Assembly (NCBI GenBank): GCA_902363455.1
Contig: CABJAC010000001.1
Coordinates: 1,178,001 to 1,242,000 of the forward strand
Direction: 5' to 3'
Origin: Caryophanales bacterium
GTDB lineage: Bacteria > Bacillota > Bacilli > Exiguobacteriales > Exiguobacteriaceae
Length of the DNA stretch: 64,000 nucleotides
The notes under the pieces were generated by a model. That model searched no databases. It worked only from the letters and a program-made list of their open reading frames with translations, and had not been told where the DNA came from. Every line of letters starts with the position of its first letter. The first letter of the stretch is position 1. A program made the position numbers and the translations under genes. This document shows positions 36,115-45,147 of this stretch, one piece after another.

Positions 36115-36421
36115 AGTCGGCGCGTTTTGGAAAAATCGTATAACTGACGGCAATCAATCCGTCGACGAGGAGGACAAGGAACCAAATTTGAATCGTTTGC
36201 AGCAAGGCTTCGGTCTGTTTGAAGTCGGCAATCCAAAAGATCATCCCGGCCAACAAAACACTTCCAATGATGAATGCCGTCAGGTGGCGGAAAAATCCTT
36301 CGCGCTCCCGCTGCGCCTTGGAGCGGACGTCGCGGACAACGTCTTTACGAAGAATCCATCGTTGGTATGTCTGATCCGCCCACGCAATCAGCGATTTACC
36401 GAAGGCGAGTGAGACACCGAT
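36113..36421 (-). pseudogene. Membrane-protein gene truncated at its 5' end by the IS605-family element
   Basis: The coding part after the junction starts ...IGVSLAFGKSLIAWADQ and ends YTIFPKRAD, with two to three membrane spans. Codons before it (MGVVQ) come from the right end of the insertion element, ending TTCAA at 36422. The missing N-terminus was not found on the far side of the element, so either the left flank was deleted or it diverged beyond recognition. Product unknown; a small integral membrane protein. Confidence 0.65.
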
Positions 36422-36528
36422 TTGAACTACCCCCACCTACGCCTTGACTTAGAGGTGGGGGATTCCTGAGTTATTCGACCTGACGGTCGAAACTTTATCA
36501 GGCTAGCCCCGTCGTCCCGACGGTTGAA
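36422..36528 (-). ncRNA. Right end and predicted omega-RNA (reRNA) 3' part of the TnpB element
   Basis: Overlaps the tnpB stop and continues through a TCGACC/GGTCGA hairpin and a GC-rich CCCCCACCT/AGGTGGGGG hairpin to TTCAA. TnpB guide RNAs arise from exactly this part of IS605-family elements, with the guide being the host sequence just beyond the right end, here starting ATCGGTGTC. A 106-base near-copy exists at 60676-60781. Confidence 0.65.
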
Positions 36529-37670
36529 GAAGCCAAGATTCGTTCAGCTTCTCGTTTAAGATTCAGTGCTGCGTTCACATCACGGTCGTGATGTATCCCG
36601 CAATTCGGACATGTCCATTCACGCAAGCCAAGATGTTTCACGTCTTTGTATTGATGTCCGCAACTGGAGCACAGTTGGCTGGAAGCAAAGGTCTTCCCGA
36701 CCTTCACGACGATCTTCCCGCACCAGCCCGCCTTATATTCGAGCATACGGAAGAACGCCGACCAACTGACCTCGGAGATGGACTTGCTCAACTTGCGGTT
36801 CTTCTGCATGTTCTTCACCTGCAAGGTTTCGATGCCGATGACGTCGTGGTTTTTGACGATCTCGGTGGATACCTTGTGCAAGAAGTCGGTTCGTTTGTTG
36901 GCAATCTTTTCGTGGATGCGGGCGACCTTTCGCTTCTGCTTCTGGTAGTTCTTCGACTCGGAAAGTTTTACTTTCTTATCCAAAGCGATGCGCTGACGAC
37001 GAGAGAGCTTGCGTTGCTCACGCGCCAGCTTTTTCTCGAGCGAACGGAAGTAGCGGTCGTTCTTGTATACCGTACCGTCCGACAGGATGGCGAAGTTCTT
37101 CAACCCGACGTCTACGCCGACGGATGAACCGGTCTTCGGTAGTTCGTGGATTTCCTGCTCGACGAGCAGGGAGACGAAGTATTTTCCTGAAGCGTTACGC
37201 CGGATGGTTGCGTTCAAGATGCGTCCTGCGACCTGTCTCGAGTTGGCGAAACGCACCCACTTCAACTTCGGAAGTTTGAGCTTGTTGCCGACAATCGAGA
37301 CCTCGGGAAGCTGGTTCTTTTTCTCGATATTGGTCTTGTAGGATTGGACGGGATTGCGCTTCGATTTGAACCGAGGCCCTTCGTTCTGCTTCTTGAAGAA
37401 GCGATCATACGCATCGGTCAGGTGTTTGACACTCGATTGAAGCGAATGGCTATCGACTTCTTTCAGCCAGTCGAATTCTTGCTTCAGCATCGGGATTTCT
37501 TTTGAACAAGAACCGTAAGACAATCCTTTGCCTGTCGCTTTATACGTCTCATCCCACTTCGCTAAGAAGTAGTTGAATACGAAGCGCGAACAACCAATGA
37601 TCTTCGCGATTAGGATTTCCTGCTCTTTTGTCGGGTATATTCTGAATTTGTAGGCCTTGTGCTTCAACAT
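36498..37670 (-). CDS. tnpB: TnpB RNA-guided nuclease (IS605 OrfB family)
   Basis: 390 residues from ATG 37670, which follows AAGGAGGTG at 8-base spacing. The N-terminal helix-turn-helix ([11 protein letters not shown]), RuvC-like nuclease with Asp in [10 protein letters not shown], Glu in [12 protein letters not shown] and Asp in [11 protein letters not shown], and a CxxC..CxxC zinc finger (CSSCGHQ ... CPNCG) are all intact. TnpB cuts DNA next to a target-adjacent motif under the direction of an RNA made from the element's right end. The gene looks full length and functional. Confidence 0.9.
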   Translation of the reverse strand: MLKHKAYKFRIYPTKEQEILIAKIIGCSRFVFNYFLAKWDETYKATGKGLSYGSCSKEIPMLKQEFDWLKEVDSHSLQSSVKHLTDAYDRFFKKQNEGPRFKSKRNPVQSYKTNIEKKNQLPEVSIVGNKLKLPKLKWVRFANSRQVAGRILNATIRRNASGKYFVSLLVEQEIHELPKTGSSVGVDVGLKNFAILSDGTVYKNDRYFRSLEKKLAREQRKLSRRQRIALDKKVKLSESKNYQKQKRKVARIHEKIANKRTDFLHKVSTEIVKNHDVIGIETLQVKNMQKNRKLSKSISEVSWSAFFRMLEYKAGWCGKIVVKVGKTFASSQLCSSCGHQYKDVKHLGLREWTCPNCGIHHDRDVNAALNLKREAERILASSTVGTTGLA

Positions 37671-37808
37671 GATTTTCACCTCCTTGAAAGGTTTATACCC
37701 GAAAGGGAGGCTGGCGATTCATACCTTATTCCGACCGGAACGGTTGACGAAAGACCGCTTGAAGACGATTCTTGTCCACCACCTGAACACCATTTTCCAG
37801 TCATGACG

Positions 37809-37849
37809 ACACCCCGCCGCCCTCCTCTTAGGAGTGGACGACGGGGTGT
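37809..37849 (-). terminator. Terminator of MATE gene
   Basis: ACACCCCG-c-CG..CC / GG..CG-a-CGGGGTGT, overlapping the MATE stop codon region. The 150 bases between it and tnpB hold the element's left end. Confidence 0.75.
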
Positions 37850-39144
37850 TGTTTGCGTAGGCGGCGTTCTGCCAGGTGAAGCGATCCGGAACGCATCAGA
37901 CCAAAGCCGATGAAGGCGAGCCAAACACCGTGATTGCCGATCCAGTTGATGGACAGCAGCAGCACGGCGAACGTGATGAATCCTTGAATCATCGAGTTCC
38001 GGACCGGTTTCGCTTGGGCGCGTCCGGCGAACACCCCTTCATACAGCATCGCAAATCCTCCGGTCAGCGGGAACAGGAGAATCCAGCCGTAGTAGGCACC
38101 GGCGACAATCAAAAGTTCCGGGTCAGCCGAAAACAAGCGGAGAAAAGGCTGCTGGAACAGAAACAACAGCAGCATGATGAGGACAATCGACGCCAAACCA
38201 AACTGCCGGGTCAGCCGGACACTTTGTTGATAACCCGCTTCATCGTTGCGTCCGCGCGCTCGTCCGACAAGAATCGTCGAAGCACTGCCGAGCCCGCCAA
38301 ACCAGTACGCGATGACATACTGCATTTGCAACAGGATTGCATTAGCCGCCAGAATGTCCGGTCCAAACGACGCTCCGGTCCGGGTGAACCAGCCGGTGAC
38401 GAGCAAAAGAAAAATCGTTCGGATGAACAAGTCGGCGTTGACGCTAAAAAACTGCCGGTAGTCCTGAAGGCGGAATAACAGGTGCCGATACGTCGGTTTC
38501 CAAATCAGTTGTCGGACAATAAAGGATAAGGCCAAGAACACGGTACAGACTTCGGCGATTAGTGTCGCAGCGGCGACGCCGGCAACACCGTAATCAAGAC
38601 CGACCACGAAGATGACGTCCAGCCCAATGTTGATGATATTACTCACGATTTGAATCATCAGAGCCCGTTTCACCTGCCCTTGTCCAATCAGCCAACCGAG
38701 TACCGCATAACCGATCAAGACGAACGGCGCACCGTAAATCCGGTAATCGATGTATGTGTTGACGTCCGACAACAATGAGGCGGGTGCGGCCAACAGGTAT
38801 AATCCGGCAGATGCCAAAGGGGCGCGGCAGACAATCAAGATCAGACCGATCACCAGTCCCAGCAGGACCGGCCGGTATAAGGCAAACTGCAACGAGGTCT
38901 CATCGTGGTGGACACTCGCTTGGGCACTGAAACCGGTTGTACTGACTTTCAAGAATCCGAACAGCCAGTAAATCGTATTAAAGAAGACGGCGCCAAGCGC
39001 GATGCCGCCGATTGCCGCGGCATCCCCCGTCTGACCGATCACAATCGTATCCGTGACGCCGAGCAACGGCGTTAAGATACTCGACAAGATCAACGGATAG
39101 GCCAGCACCCCATACTGCCGGGCCGTAACCGGTGCCGTCACCAC
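37828..39144 (-). CDS. MATE-family efflux transporter
   Basis: 438 residues, 12 membrane spans, with MATE features: YPLILSSILTPLLGVTDTIVIGQTGDAAAIGGIALG in the first repeat and the matching second half starting near residue 235. It exports organic compounds in exchange for cations. GTG start overlaps the stop of the upstream ABC ATPase gene, so it is the last gene of the metal-type ABC operon. That position suggests export of a metal-binding small molecule, comparable in logic to CntE in Staphylococcus, which is a different (MFS) family. Confidence 0.85.
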   Translation of the reverse strand: MVTAPVTARQYGVLAYPLILSSILTPLLGVTDTIVIGQTGDAAAIGGIALGAVFFNTIYWLFGFLKVSTTGFSAQASVHHDETSLQFALYRPVLLGLVIGLILIVCRAPLASAGLYLLAAPASLLSDVNTYIDYRIYGAPFVLIGYAVLGWLIGQGQVKRALMIQIVSNIINIGLDVIFVVGLDYGVAGVAAATLIAEVCTVFLALSFIVRQLIWKPTYRHLLFRLQDYRQFFSVNADLFIRTIFLLLVTGWFTRTGASFGPDILAANAILLQMQYVIAYWFGGLGSASTILVGRARGRNDEAGYQQSVRLTRQFGLASIVLIMLLLFLFQQPFLRLFSADPELLIVAGAYYGWILLFPLTGGFAMLYEGVFAGRAQAKPVRNSMIQGFITFAVLLLSINWIGNHGVWLAFIGFGLMRSGSLHLAERRLRKQHPVVHS

Positions 39145-39890
39145 GCTGCCGCCTCAATGAACGCCTTGGTGTAATCAGGGCGGTTCGGATTCCGTTGATC
39201 CATCGTATCGAATCGATCGATGATCCGACCATCCTGCAGCACCAGAATTTCGTCGCACAGGGCCGTCACACAGTCGAGCTGATGGGAAATGAAGACGTAC
39301 GACATCTGCAGGGATTGTTTTAAGTCCTGCAACAAATCAATCATCTCACGCAAGGCGAGCACATCGAGTCCGGTCGTCGGTTCATCCAGAACGATGACGG
39401 CGGGCTCGATCGAAATCGCCCGGGCGATCGCCATCCGCTGCAATTGGCCGCCGCTGAGTGCCGCCGGCAATCGATCAAGCAAGGATTCGTCCAGTCCGAC
39501 AGCAGCCAGCAATTCGGCTGTCAGACGCTCTTCCGATTCATTTGAGAAATGGTTCAAGTCCGGTTGATGCAGACGATACGGTTCAAGCAGCGACCGGCGC
39601 ATCGTCCAATCCGGATTAAAGGAGCCGTGTGGATGTTGAAAAACGGCTTGAATATGCCGGCGCCGGGACCGCTTCGATCGTGTTGAGAACGGTTGTCCGA
39701 GCAGCAAGACTTGTCCGTCGTCCTGCGGCTGCAGTTGTAATAACACCCGGGCTAACGTCGATTTCCCGCTCCCGCTTTCGCCGATGATGCCGAGAGAGCG
39801 ACCGGCGGAAAGTGCAAACGTGACATCGGTCAGGACGGGGTGATTCCGGTAACGGACCGAGACATGCTCGACTGTCAATAATGCGGACAT
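39138..39890 (-). CDS. Nickel/opine-type ABC transporter ATP-binding protein (second ATPase)
   Basis: 250 residues. Walker A GESGSGKST, signature LSGGQLQRMAIARA, Walker B VIVLDEPTTGLD, H-loop FISHQLD: the NikE/DppF/CntF class. ATG 39890 is preferred, 7 bases after GAGGAGG; ATG 39896 is too close. It would pair with the upstream ATPase to drive the two permeases. Confidence 0.88.
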   Translation of the reverse strand: MSALLTVEHVSVRYRNHPVLTDVTFALSAGRSLGIIGESGSGKSTLARVLLQLQPQDDGQVLLLGQPFSTRSKRSRRRHIQAVFQHPHGSFNPDWTMRRSLLEPYRLHQPDLNHFSNESEERLTAELLAAVGLDESLLDRLPAALSGGQLQRMAIARAISIEPAVIVLDEPTTGLDVLALREMIDLLQDLKQSLQMSYVFISHQLDCVTALCDEILVLQDGRIIDRFDTMDQRNPNRPDYTKAFIEAAAW

Positions 39891-39904
39891 CTTCATGCCT
39901 CCTC

Positions 39905-40618
39905 TTATAAGTGCCTGTTAATATATAAAGCCTGGGTATAGGGATGCCGGCTCGCGTGAATCGTCTCCGGAGTGACGGCATCGATGATGGTTCCCTCTTT
40001 CATGATATACAACGTATCCGCATAATGTAAGGCATGGGTCAGTTCGTGCGTGACGAATAGGACCGTCGCCGCCGTTTGTTGTTGGTAATTGCGTAGCCAG
40101 TCCAATAGTTGCCGGGTCGAGACCGGATCGAGGGCCGTCGTCAGTTCATCGGCTAAAAGGAGGCGCGGTTTCAGGAAAACAGCAAGGATGATCGCCATGC
40201 GTTGGAGTTGTCCGCCGCTGAGTTGATGCGGCAGACGGTCCAGTAAATCGATGTCGAGACGGAATGAACGCAGTAACGATTCCGTCTGTTCCTTATCGTA
40301 GGCGACTTGATGTGCCCGGCACAGATCGCGCATCGTTTCCTTGATTGTCAAAAACGGGACAAAGGATTGCTGGTAGTGTTGCGGAATGTAGCCGATCTCC
40401 CGTCCCCGCACCCAGTCCTCCCCTTCTGCAAACGTCACCGTTCCACCGACCGACAGCGTTTCCGGTACCAATCCGAGCAAGTGTTTCAGCAGGAGGGTTT
40501 TGCCGCTTCCGCTCGCACCGATCAGACAGATGAATTGATTGGCCGGAAAATCGACGGTGATGGCATGCAACAACGGCTTAGCCGGTGCCGTGACCGTCAC
40601 GTGATGCAGTTGAATCAT
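39905..40618 (-). CDS. Nickel/opine-type ABC transporter ATP-binding protein (first ATPase)
   Basis: 237 residues. Walker A GASGSGKTL, signature LSGGQLQRMAII, Walker B LLLADELTTALD (Glu as catalytic base), H-loop FVTHELTHAL: the NikD/DppD/CntD class. AAAGGAG favours ATG 40618 over ATG 40624, which overlaps the permease stop. Confidence 0.88.
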   Translation of the reverse strand: MIQLHHVTVTAPAKPLLHAITVDFPANQFICLIGASGSGKTLLLKHLLGLVPETLSVGGTVTFAEGEDWVRGREIGYIPQHYQQSFVPFLTIKETMRDLCRAHQVAYDKEQTESLLRSFRLDIDLLDRLPHQLSGGQLQRMAIILAVFLKPRLLLADELTTALDPVSTRQLLDWLRNYQQQTAATVLFVTHELTHALHYADTLYIMKEGTIIDAVTPETIHASRHPYTQALYINRHL

Positions 40619-40620
40619 GT

Positions 40621-41406
40621 TCATACTCCTTTCTTTGCCGTCTGCTGTTGCAGACGGCGGTTCCACCACATCGAAGCACTGACCGTCAGGACGATACATA
40701 ATCCGGGCCAGATCATGAATCGGGGCGCCGCCTGAAAATACGGACGGGCTTCATTTAACATCGCTCCCCATTCGGGTACGGGAGGCTGGACACCCAAGCC
40801 GATGTAGGAGAAGGCGGACAAAAATAAGATGATTTTCCCGATGTCGACACTCATCAACACACGGACTTGCCGCAGGACGTGCCATAACAGATGGTGCCGG
40901 ACGATCATCGCATCCGATAATCCGTTGACCCGTGCCATCCAAATGTACTCGGATTGTTTCGTCGACGAGACGATTGTTTCCGTGAGCCGGGCATAGGACA
41001 CCCATTTGATCAATAAGATGGCCAGGACGAGACTGTTGATTCCGGCACCTAACAATCCCGCCAAGACGAGAGCGAGCACCGTATCCGGGAAGATGATCAG
41101 ACTTTCTTCGATCCGGTGAATGATCCGTTTCAACAGACCGCCGTAGTAACCGGCGAACAATCCGAGAACCGTTCCGACGGTTGCCGTCAACAACACGGTC
41201 ACCCCGCTGAACAAAAAAGAAATCACTCCCGCCAGAATCAAGCGGGCCAGAAAATCACGTCCCAGGGCATCCGTCCCGAGCCAATGCTGCATCGAGCTCG
41301 ATGCGAGGCGTTGCGTGACGTCCGTCGTGTAAGGCGAGTGGGTGCCGAGATAGATCAGCAGAATCCCGATCCACACGCTGAGGATGAACCAACGCAGCCG
41401 CTTCAT
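40621..41406 (-). CDS. Nickel/opine-type ABC transporter permease (NikC/CntC class)
   Basis: 261 residues with an N-terminal single span (RWFILSVWIGILLIYLG), the oligopeptide permease motif HWLGTDALGRDFLARLI, and the EAA loop ...LSDAMIVRHHLLWHVLRQ. ATG 41406 overlaps the stop of the other permease as ATGA. An unusually long same-frame extension upstream lies inside that gene and is not coding here. Confidence 0.88.
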   Translation of the reverse strand: MKRLRWFILSVWIGILLIYLGTHSPYTTDVTQRLASSSMQHWLGTDALGRDFLARLILAGVISFLFSGVTVLLTATVGTVLGLFAGYYGGLLKRIIHRIEESLIIFPDTVLALVLAGLLGAGINSLVLAILLIKWVSYARLTETIVSSTKQSEYIWMARVNGLSDAMIVRHHLLWHVLRQVRVLMSVDIGKIILFLSAFSYIGLGVQPPVPEWGAMLNEARPYFQAAPRFMIWPGLCIVLTVSASMWWNRRLQQQTAKKGV

Positions 41407-42341
41407 CTCATGCCACCTCCCCGCCAATCGGGACGCAGATGTTGCGTCACCAGTCGCATGATCACGTTCAGCGCCACGATGATGGCCGTCGTCAGCAGGA
41501 TATACCCTTGAATCAGCGGATAATCCCGTTGCAAGACGGCGTCGACCATCAATTTCCCGACGCCCGGATAGGCGAATAGGACTTCGAGCACGACGACGCC
41601 ACCGGCCAGGCTGCCGAGCGATAAGGTAAAGACGGCGAGGACCGGGGGCAGACTCCCGCGAAAGGCGTATTTCCAAAAAATCGTCTGTTCGGAGAGCCCG
41701 CGGGCACGGGCAATCTGAATGTACTCTTTTGCGAGTTCCGTCTGTAAATTAACCCGTAACAGCTGGATGTAGACACTGGCTAACGCCAAACTGAGCGAGA
41801 CAGCCGGCAAGACGATGGATAATGCCCCGTCCCGCCCCATAACGGGTAACCACGGCAGACGGATGGCAAACCAATCGGTCAAGACGAGTCCGATCCAAAA
41901 GCTCGGGACAGCCGCACCAATCAGGGACACACCGTCAGCAGTCAGTCGGACGATGTGTCGGTTGGAACGGGCACTCCATGTTCCGAGCGGTACGGCGAGA
42001 AGCAGGGCAAGCACCAAGCCGCTTCCGGCGATTTCAAAGGTTGCCCGGTAACTTTCTCCCAACATCAATAAAACCGGCCGTCCGGTCATGAACGATTCCC
42101 CGAGATCGAGTCGACCGACCCGGCCCAGCCAGTCGATGTACTGCGCCAGCAACGGTTCGTGAAAACCGAGTTCCCGGCGGACCGTCTCGATTTGTTCCGG
42201 TGACGCACTTAACTCGTCGATATTGAGCAACGTCAAGACCGGATCCCCCGGTAAAAAGCGTAAAAGCGCAAAGCTGCCGAAGGTCATGAAAAACAGAAAA
42301 AACAGGGCTTCCCCTGTTTGACGGACGAAGAGACGTCCCAT
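41403..42341 (-). CDS. Nickel/opine-type ABC transporter permease (NikB/CntB class)
   Basis: 312 residues with six spans and the DppB-class motifs FLPGDPVLTLL and, in the EAA loop, ARARGLSEQTIFWKYAFRGSLPPVL. It starts one base after the substrate-binding protein gene. Confidence 0.9.
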   Translation of the reverse strand: MGRLFVRQTGEALFFLFFMTFGSFALLRFLPGDPVLTLLNIDELSASPEQIETVRRELGFHEPLLAQYIDWLGRVGRLDLGESFMTGRPVLLMLGESYRATFEIAGSGLVLALLLAVPLGTWSARSNRHIVRLTADGVSLIGAAVPSFWIGLVLTDWFAIRLPWLPVMGRDGALSIVLPAVSLSLALASVYIQLLRVNLQTELAKEYIQIARARGLSEQTIFWKYAFRGSLPPVLAVFTLSLGSLAGGVVVLEVLFAYPGVGKLMVDAVLQRDYPLIQGYILLTTAIIVALNVIMRLVTQHLRPDWRGGGMR

Positions 42342-42342
42342 C

Positions 42343-43866
42343 TTACCGTACCTCGAGCTGATTCGTGATCATGTAGTATTCGCTTTTTTCCGTTTTCCAG
42401 CCTTTGACGTGAGTCTTGTCGTAGGCGACGAGCGTCGATGGATGGAGTAAAAAGCTGTTCAGTTGCTTGGCATCAACCTCGCGGGCAATCTGTTCAGCGA
42501 GGACATTTCGTTCTGCAGGCTTGACGGTTCGCTTCAGACGATCAAGCTGTCGAGTCAGTGACGGATCGTTGACACCGCTGAAGTTCAATCCCCCTTGCGG
42601 ATGATACGTCGCATGCAAGTAATACCCGGCATCTCCCCGCGGTGCCGTCAAATTGCTGTAGGTCGCAAGATCCCAGTCCCGGTGACTGCTCATGTATTCT
42701 TCCGGCACGTCAATCTGTTTGATCTTGATCGTTACTCCGATTTTCTTCGCGTCATCTTGCAAGACTTGGGCAATCAACGGTAAATCCGGTCGTGCCGAGT
42801 AGGTCAGCAACGTCAACGTCAACGGTTGACCGTTTTTTTGCATTTGACCGTCCTGTAACGTATAGCCCGCCTGCTTTAAGTAAGAGACAGCCGTCCGCTG
42901 TGTCTGTTTTTCGTATGTCGGTGCAAACGGAAACGACTGGATGAACGGACCGGTCGCGACCGTCGCATATCCTTGCAGGACGTGATCGACCAACTCGTCC
43001 CGGTCAACTAACGCATCGATGGCTTGGCGAACGGGCAACGACTGCATCGGTCCGTTCGAGACGTTCATCGTCAGTTGATGGACACGGAACGTCTCCACCG
43101 CCTCGACCGTCAGTCCTTTGTTCTTCAGCTGATCGACGGATTCGACTTCCGGTCGATAGACGACATCGGCTTGTCCGGACTGCAACGCCATCGTTCGTGC
43201 CCCGGCGTCCTCGTTGAATAAAAAATCAACGCTCTCCAGTTTGGCCCGCTCGCCCCAGTATCCGTCAAACCGTGTCAAGTCAACTTTTGTCCCGGGAGAG
43301 AAGTTGCGGACGGCAAACGGACCGGTGCCGACGGGTTGGGTATCAATCCGTTTCGCATCGATATCAATGATGGCCGTGTTCGGATTGACCAGTTCCGAGA
43401 TGAACTCGGGATAAACCGTCCGGGTCTCAATCAGCAGATCCGCGCCGTCAACGGTGATGGATTTGATATTTAGAGCGTTTTTGACGCCCGCATTCTCACG
43501 GATTGACCGCTCCAGTGAAGCTTTGACGGCGGCAGCATCAAGCGGCTCCCCGTTTTGAAATTGGATGTCTTTTTGTAAAACGATACGCCAAACGGTCTGA
43601 CTCTCATTCGTCCAGCTTTTGGCAAGCCACGGCTCGACCGTCAGCTTGTCGTCGTCCAGACGAACCAAGGTCTCCGTCACGCCTGCCCGTAACGGGACGT
43701 AACTGCTGTCACGATGCGGATCGAGGGATAACGTCGCGAAATTGTAGACGAACGTCAAGTGCTGATCTTTCGGGGAATCGGTTGCCGGACTGCATCCACT
43801 GAGTAATGCCGTACCGATGGCGACGGTCACGAACGTCTGTCGTGACCACTTTTTATATGTAAACAT
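42343..43866 (-). CDS. Nickel/opine-type substrate-binding lipoprotein (NikA/CntA class)
   Basis: 507 residues, lipobox ALLSGC (Cys25), SBP_bac_5 domain: TLSLDPHRDSSYVPLRAGVTETLVRLD near the N-terminus and the central GTGPFAVRNFSPG. NikA and CntA bind nickel or metal-opine complexes; Zur-like boxes upstream point to zinc rather than nickel as the ultimate cargo. First gene of the operon nikA-B-C-D-E-like plus MATE, all tightly packed. Confidence 0.85.
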   Translation of the reverse strand: MFTYKKWSRQTFVTVAIGTALLSGCSPATDSPKDQHLTFVYNFATLSLDPHRDSSYVPLRAGVTETLVRLDDDKLTVEPWLAKSWTNESQTVWRIVLQKDIQFQNGEPLDAAAVKASLERSIRENAGVKNALNIKSITVDGADLLIETRTVYPEFISELVNPNTAIIDIDAKRIDTQPVGTGPFAVRNFSPGTKVDLTRFDGYWGERAKLESVDFLFNEDAGARTMALQSGQADVVYRPEVESVDQLKNKGLTVEAVETFRVHQLTMNVSNGPMQSLPVRQAIDALVDRDELVDHVLQGYATVATGPFIQSFPFAPTYEKQTQRTAVSYLKQAGYTLQDGQMQKNGQPLTLTLLTYSARPDLPLIAQVLQDDAKKIGVTIKIKQIDVPEEYMSSHRDWDLATYSNLTAPRGDAGYYLHATYHPQGGLNFSGVNDPSLTRQLDRLKRTVKPAERNVLAEQIAREVDAKQLNSFLLHPSTLVAYDKTHVKGWKTEKSEYYMITNQLEVR

Positions 43867-43884
43867 CTGTGTTCCACCTCTATT

Positions 43885-43925
43885 TCGGAATAATTACGTT
43901 TTATATCGTATCGTAATCATTCCGA
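43885..43925 (-). promoter_or_regulatory. Two Zur-like boxes
   Basis: TCGGAAT-A-ATTACGT (43885-43899) and TCGTAAT-C-ATTCCGA (43911-43925), 26 bp apart centre to centre. The B. subtilis Zur box is TCGTAAT-N-ATTACGA; the second site has one mismatch and the first two. The Fur box TGATAAT-N-ATTATCA fits less well. They lie 20-60 bases ahead of the substrate-binding protein gene. Confidence 0.7.
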
Positions 43926-43952
43926 TTTAACAACACTCTTTTAACCATGAAC

Positions 43953-44002
43953 AAAAAATCCCTTTCAGATCTTCCTGTTCAAAAAGATACGTGAAAGGGA
44001 TT
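43953..44002 (-). terminator. Terminator of PAS-MCP gene
   Basis: AATCCCTTTC / GAAAGGGATT around a 26-base loop with minor inner pairing and an A-run on the left. Confidence 0.65.
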
Positions 44003-44023
44003 ATTAATTGTATACTGTTCATT

Positions 44024-44938
44024 TTACAAGACGCGGACAAAGTCCTTGGCTTGCCGTTCAAGTTGTTTGGCGGACTCGGCCAACAGGTCAAATTCGTTGA
44101 CGGTCTGTTCGAGTTGTCCGCTGCTCGTCTTGACCTTGGACGAAATCCGCTCGATGCTCGTCGAGACAGCTTCGATCCGTTTGACGATGCCTTCGATGTT
44201 CTCTTTCACCTCTCCAATCGACTGGGAGACCTTATTCGACAAATTCCTGACTTCGGTTGCGACGACGTTAAATCCACGTCCGTGTTCACCCGCCCGTGCC
44301 GCTTCAATGGCAGCATTCAAGGCAAGGAGGTTCGTCTGGGCGGCGATTTCCCGAATCGTCTTGACGATGTCGGTGATCGAATCGGCTTCCGCCTGGAGCT
44401 GCACGAGATTTGCCAAATTTTCAGTTGATTCCGCTTCGACTTGCTGGACGGTCGCGAGGACATTTAAGCCATCTTGGCGGCCGCTTTCTGACTTGATGGT
44501 CAAGAAAGTTGAGGTTTCATTTAATTCCTGAGCCATCCGCAACACGTCCTGTTGCCGGACCGTGATGTCGGTCGCGATTTTTGACACACCGATGACACGC
44601 CGCCCGTCGTCGGAGAAGATTGGCATATAAGTCGCTTCGAGCCACTTATGTTGTCCATCGGCAGCCTTTCGTTCGATTTTATCTTGATAGGTGATGCCTT
44701 GCATCAACTTCCGCCAAAACATCTCATATGCCGGACTGCCTGTGTATTCGGGGAAACAGAGATCACGATGGTACTTACCGATTAACTCGTTGACTTCGTA
44801 TCCCATCGTTCGGGCAAACAGCTCGTTGACATAGGCGACTTTGCGCCGGTCATCAAAACGAATGATGGCTAAGTTTTGTTCGATGGCACGAACGACTTGT
44901 GTATCCGTGACTTGAGTTGCTTGATCTTGCATCGACAT
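44024..44938 (-). CDS. Soluble PAS-domain methyl-accepting-type signalling protein
   Basis: 304 residues, no membrane span. A PAS domain (residues about 15-135: [35 protein letters not shown] region [16 protein letters not shown]) leads into a short coiled coil with the chemoreceptor tip [29 protein letters not shown]. The bundle is shorter than in transmembrane receptors. Similar PAS-MCP proteins sense redox or flavin state, as Aer does. It is not beside chemotaxis genes. Confidence 0.85.
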   Translation of the reverse strand: MSMQDQATQVTDTQVVRAIEQNLAIIRFDDRRKVAYVNELFARTMGYEVNELIGKYHRDLCFPEYTGSPAYEMFWRKLMQGITYQDKIERKAADGQHKWLEATYMPIFSDDGRRVIGVSKIATDITVRQQDVLRMAQELNETSTFLTIKSESGRQDGLNVLATVQQVEAESTENLANLVQLQAEADSITDIVKTIREIAAQTNLLALNAAIEAARAGEHGRGFNVVATEVRNLSNKVSQSIGEVKENIEGIVKRIEAVSTSIERISSKVKTSSGQLEQTVNEFDLLAESAKQLERQAKDFVRVL

Positions 44939-45108
44939 ACCTGTCCCTCCCTAAAGTTCGACTCGCTTGTCAGCAATAATGCTTACACTGTCTTATTATC
45001 CCTTGTATTGTCTAATTCCTTCCATTTTAAACTGTAATCCAGTAAATAATTTATTAGTATTCAGAGATTTTGTAAGTCCTCTCGGGTCATGGCATCGTAA
45101 GGCTTCAT

Positions 45109-45134
45109 TAAAAAAGGTCCCCTGCAAGGGAACC
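45109..45134 (-). terminator. Terminator of SDR gene
   Basis: GGTCCCCT-gca-AGGG-a-ACC with A7 on the left. The 200 bases up to the PAS-MCP start hold only AT-rich promoter-like DNA. Confidence 0.75.
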
Positions 45135-45147
45135 TGAGGACAATTCT

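Larger units (their letters stand above)
36422..37730 (-). mobile_element. IS605-family (IS1341-type, tnpB only) insertion element
   Basis: Contains a tnpB gene, a right end with subterminal hairpin ending TTCAA, and no tnpA. The left boundary is approximate: a short segment (GTATGAATCGCCAG.. then TTTCGGG) precedes tnpB, but no clear target-adjacent motif is seen. It lies between the MATE gene terminator and the interrupted membrane-protein gene. Without TnpA it is immobile unless helped in trans. Confidence 0.75.

Noticed and set aside
36588..37127. Long open frame antisense to tnpB
   Set aside because: It mirrors the codon pattern of tnpB, lacks a ribosome site and resembles no protein.
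37876..38478. 200-codon open frame antisense to the MATE gene
   Set aside because: Low-complexity, highly charged translation typical of an antisense shadow; no ribosome site.
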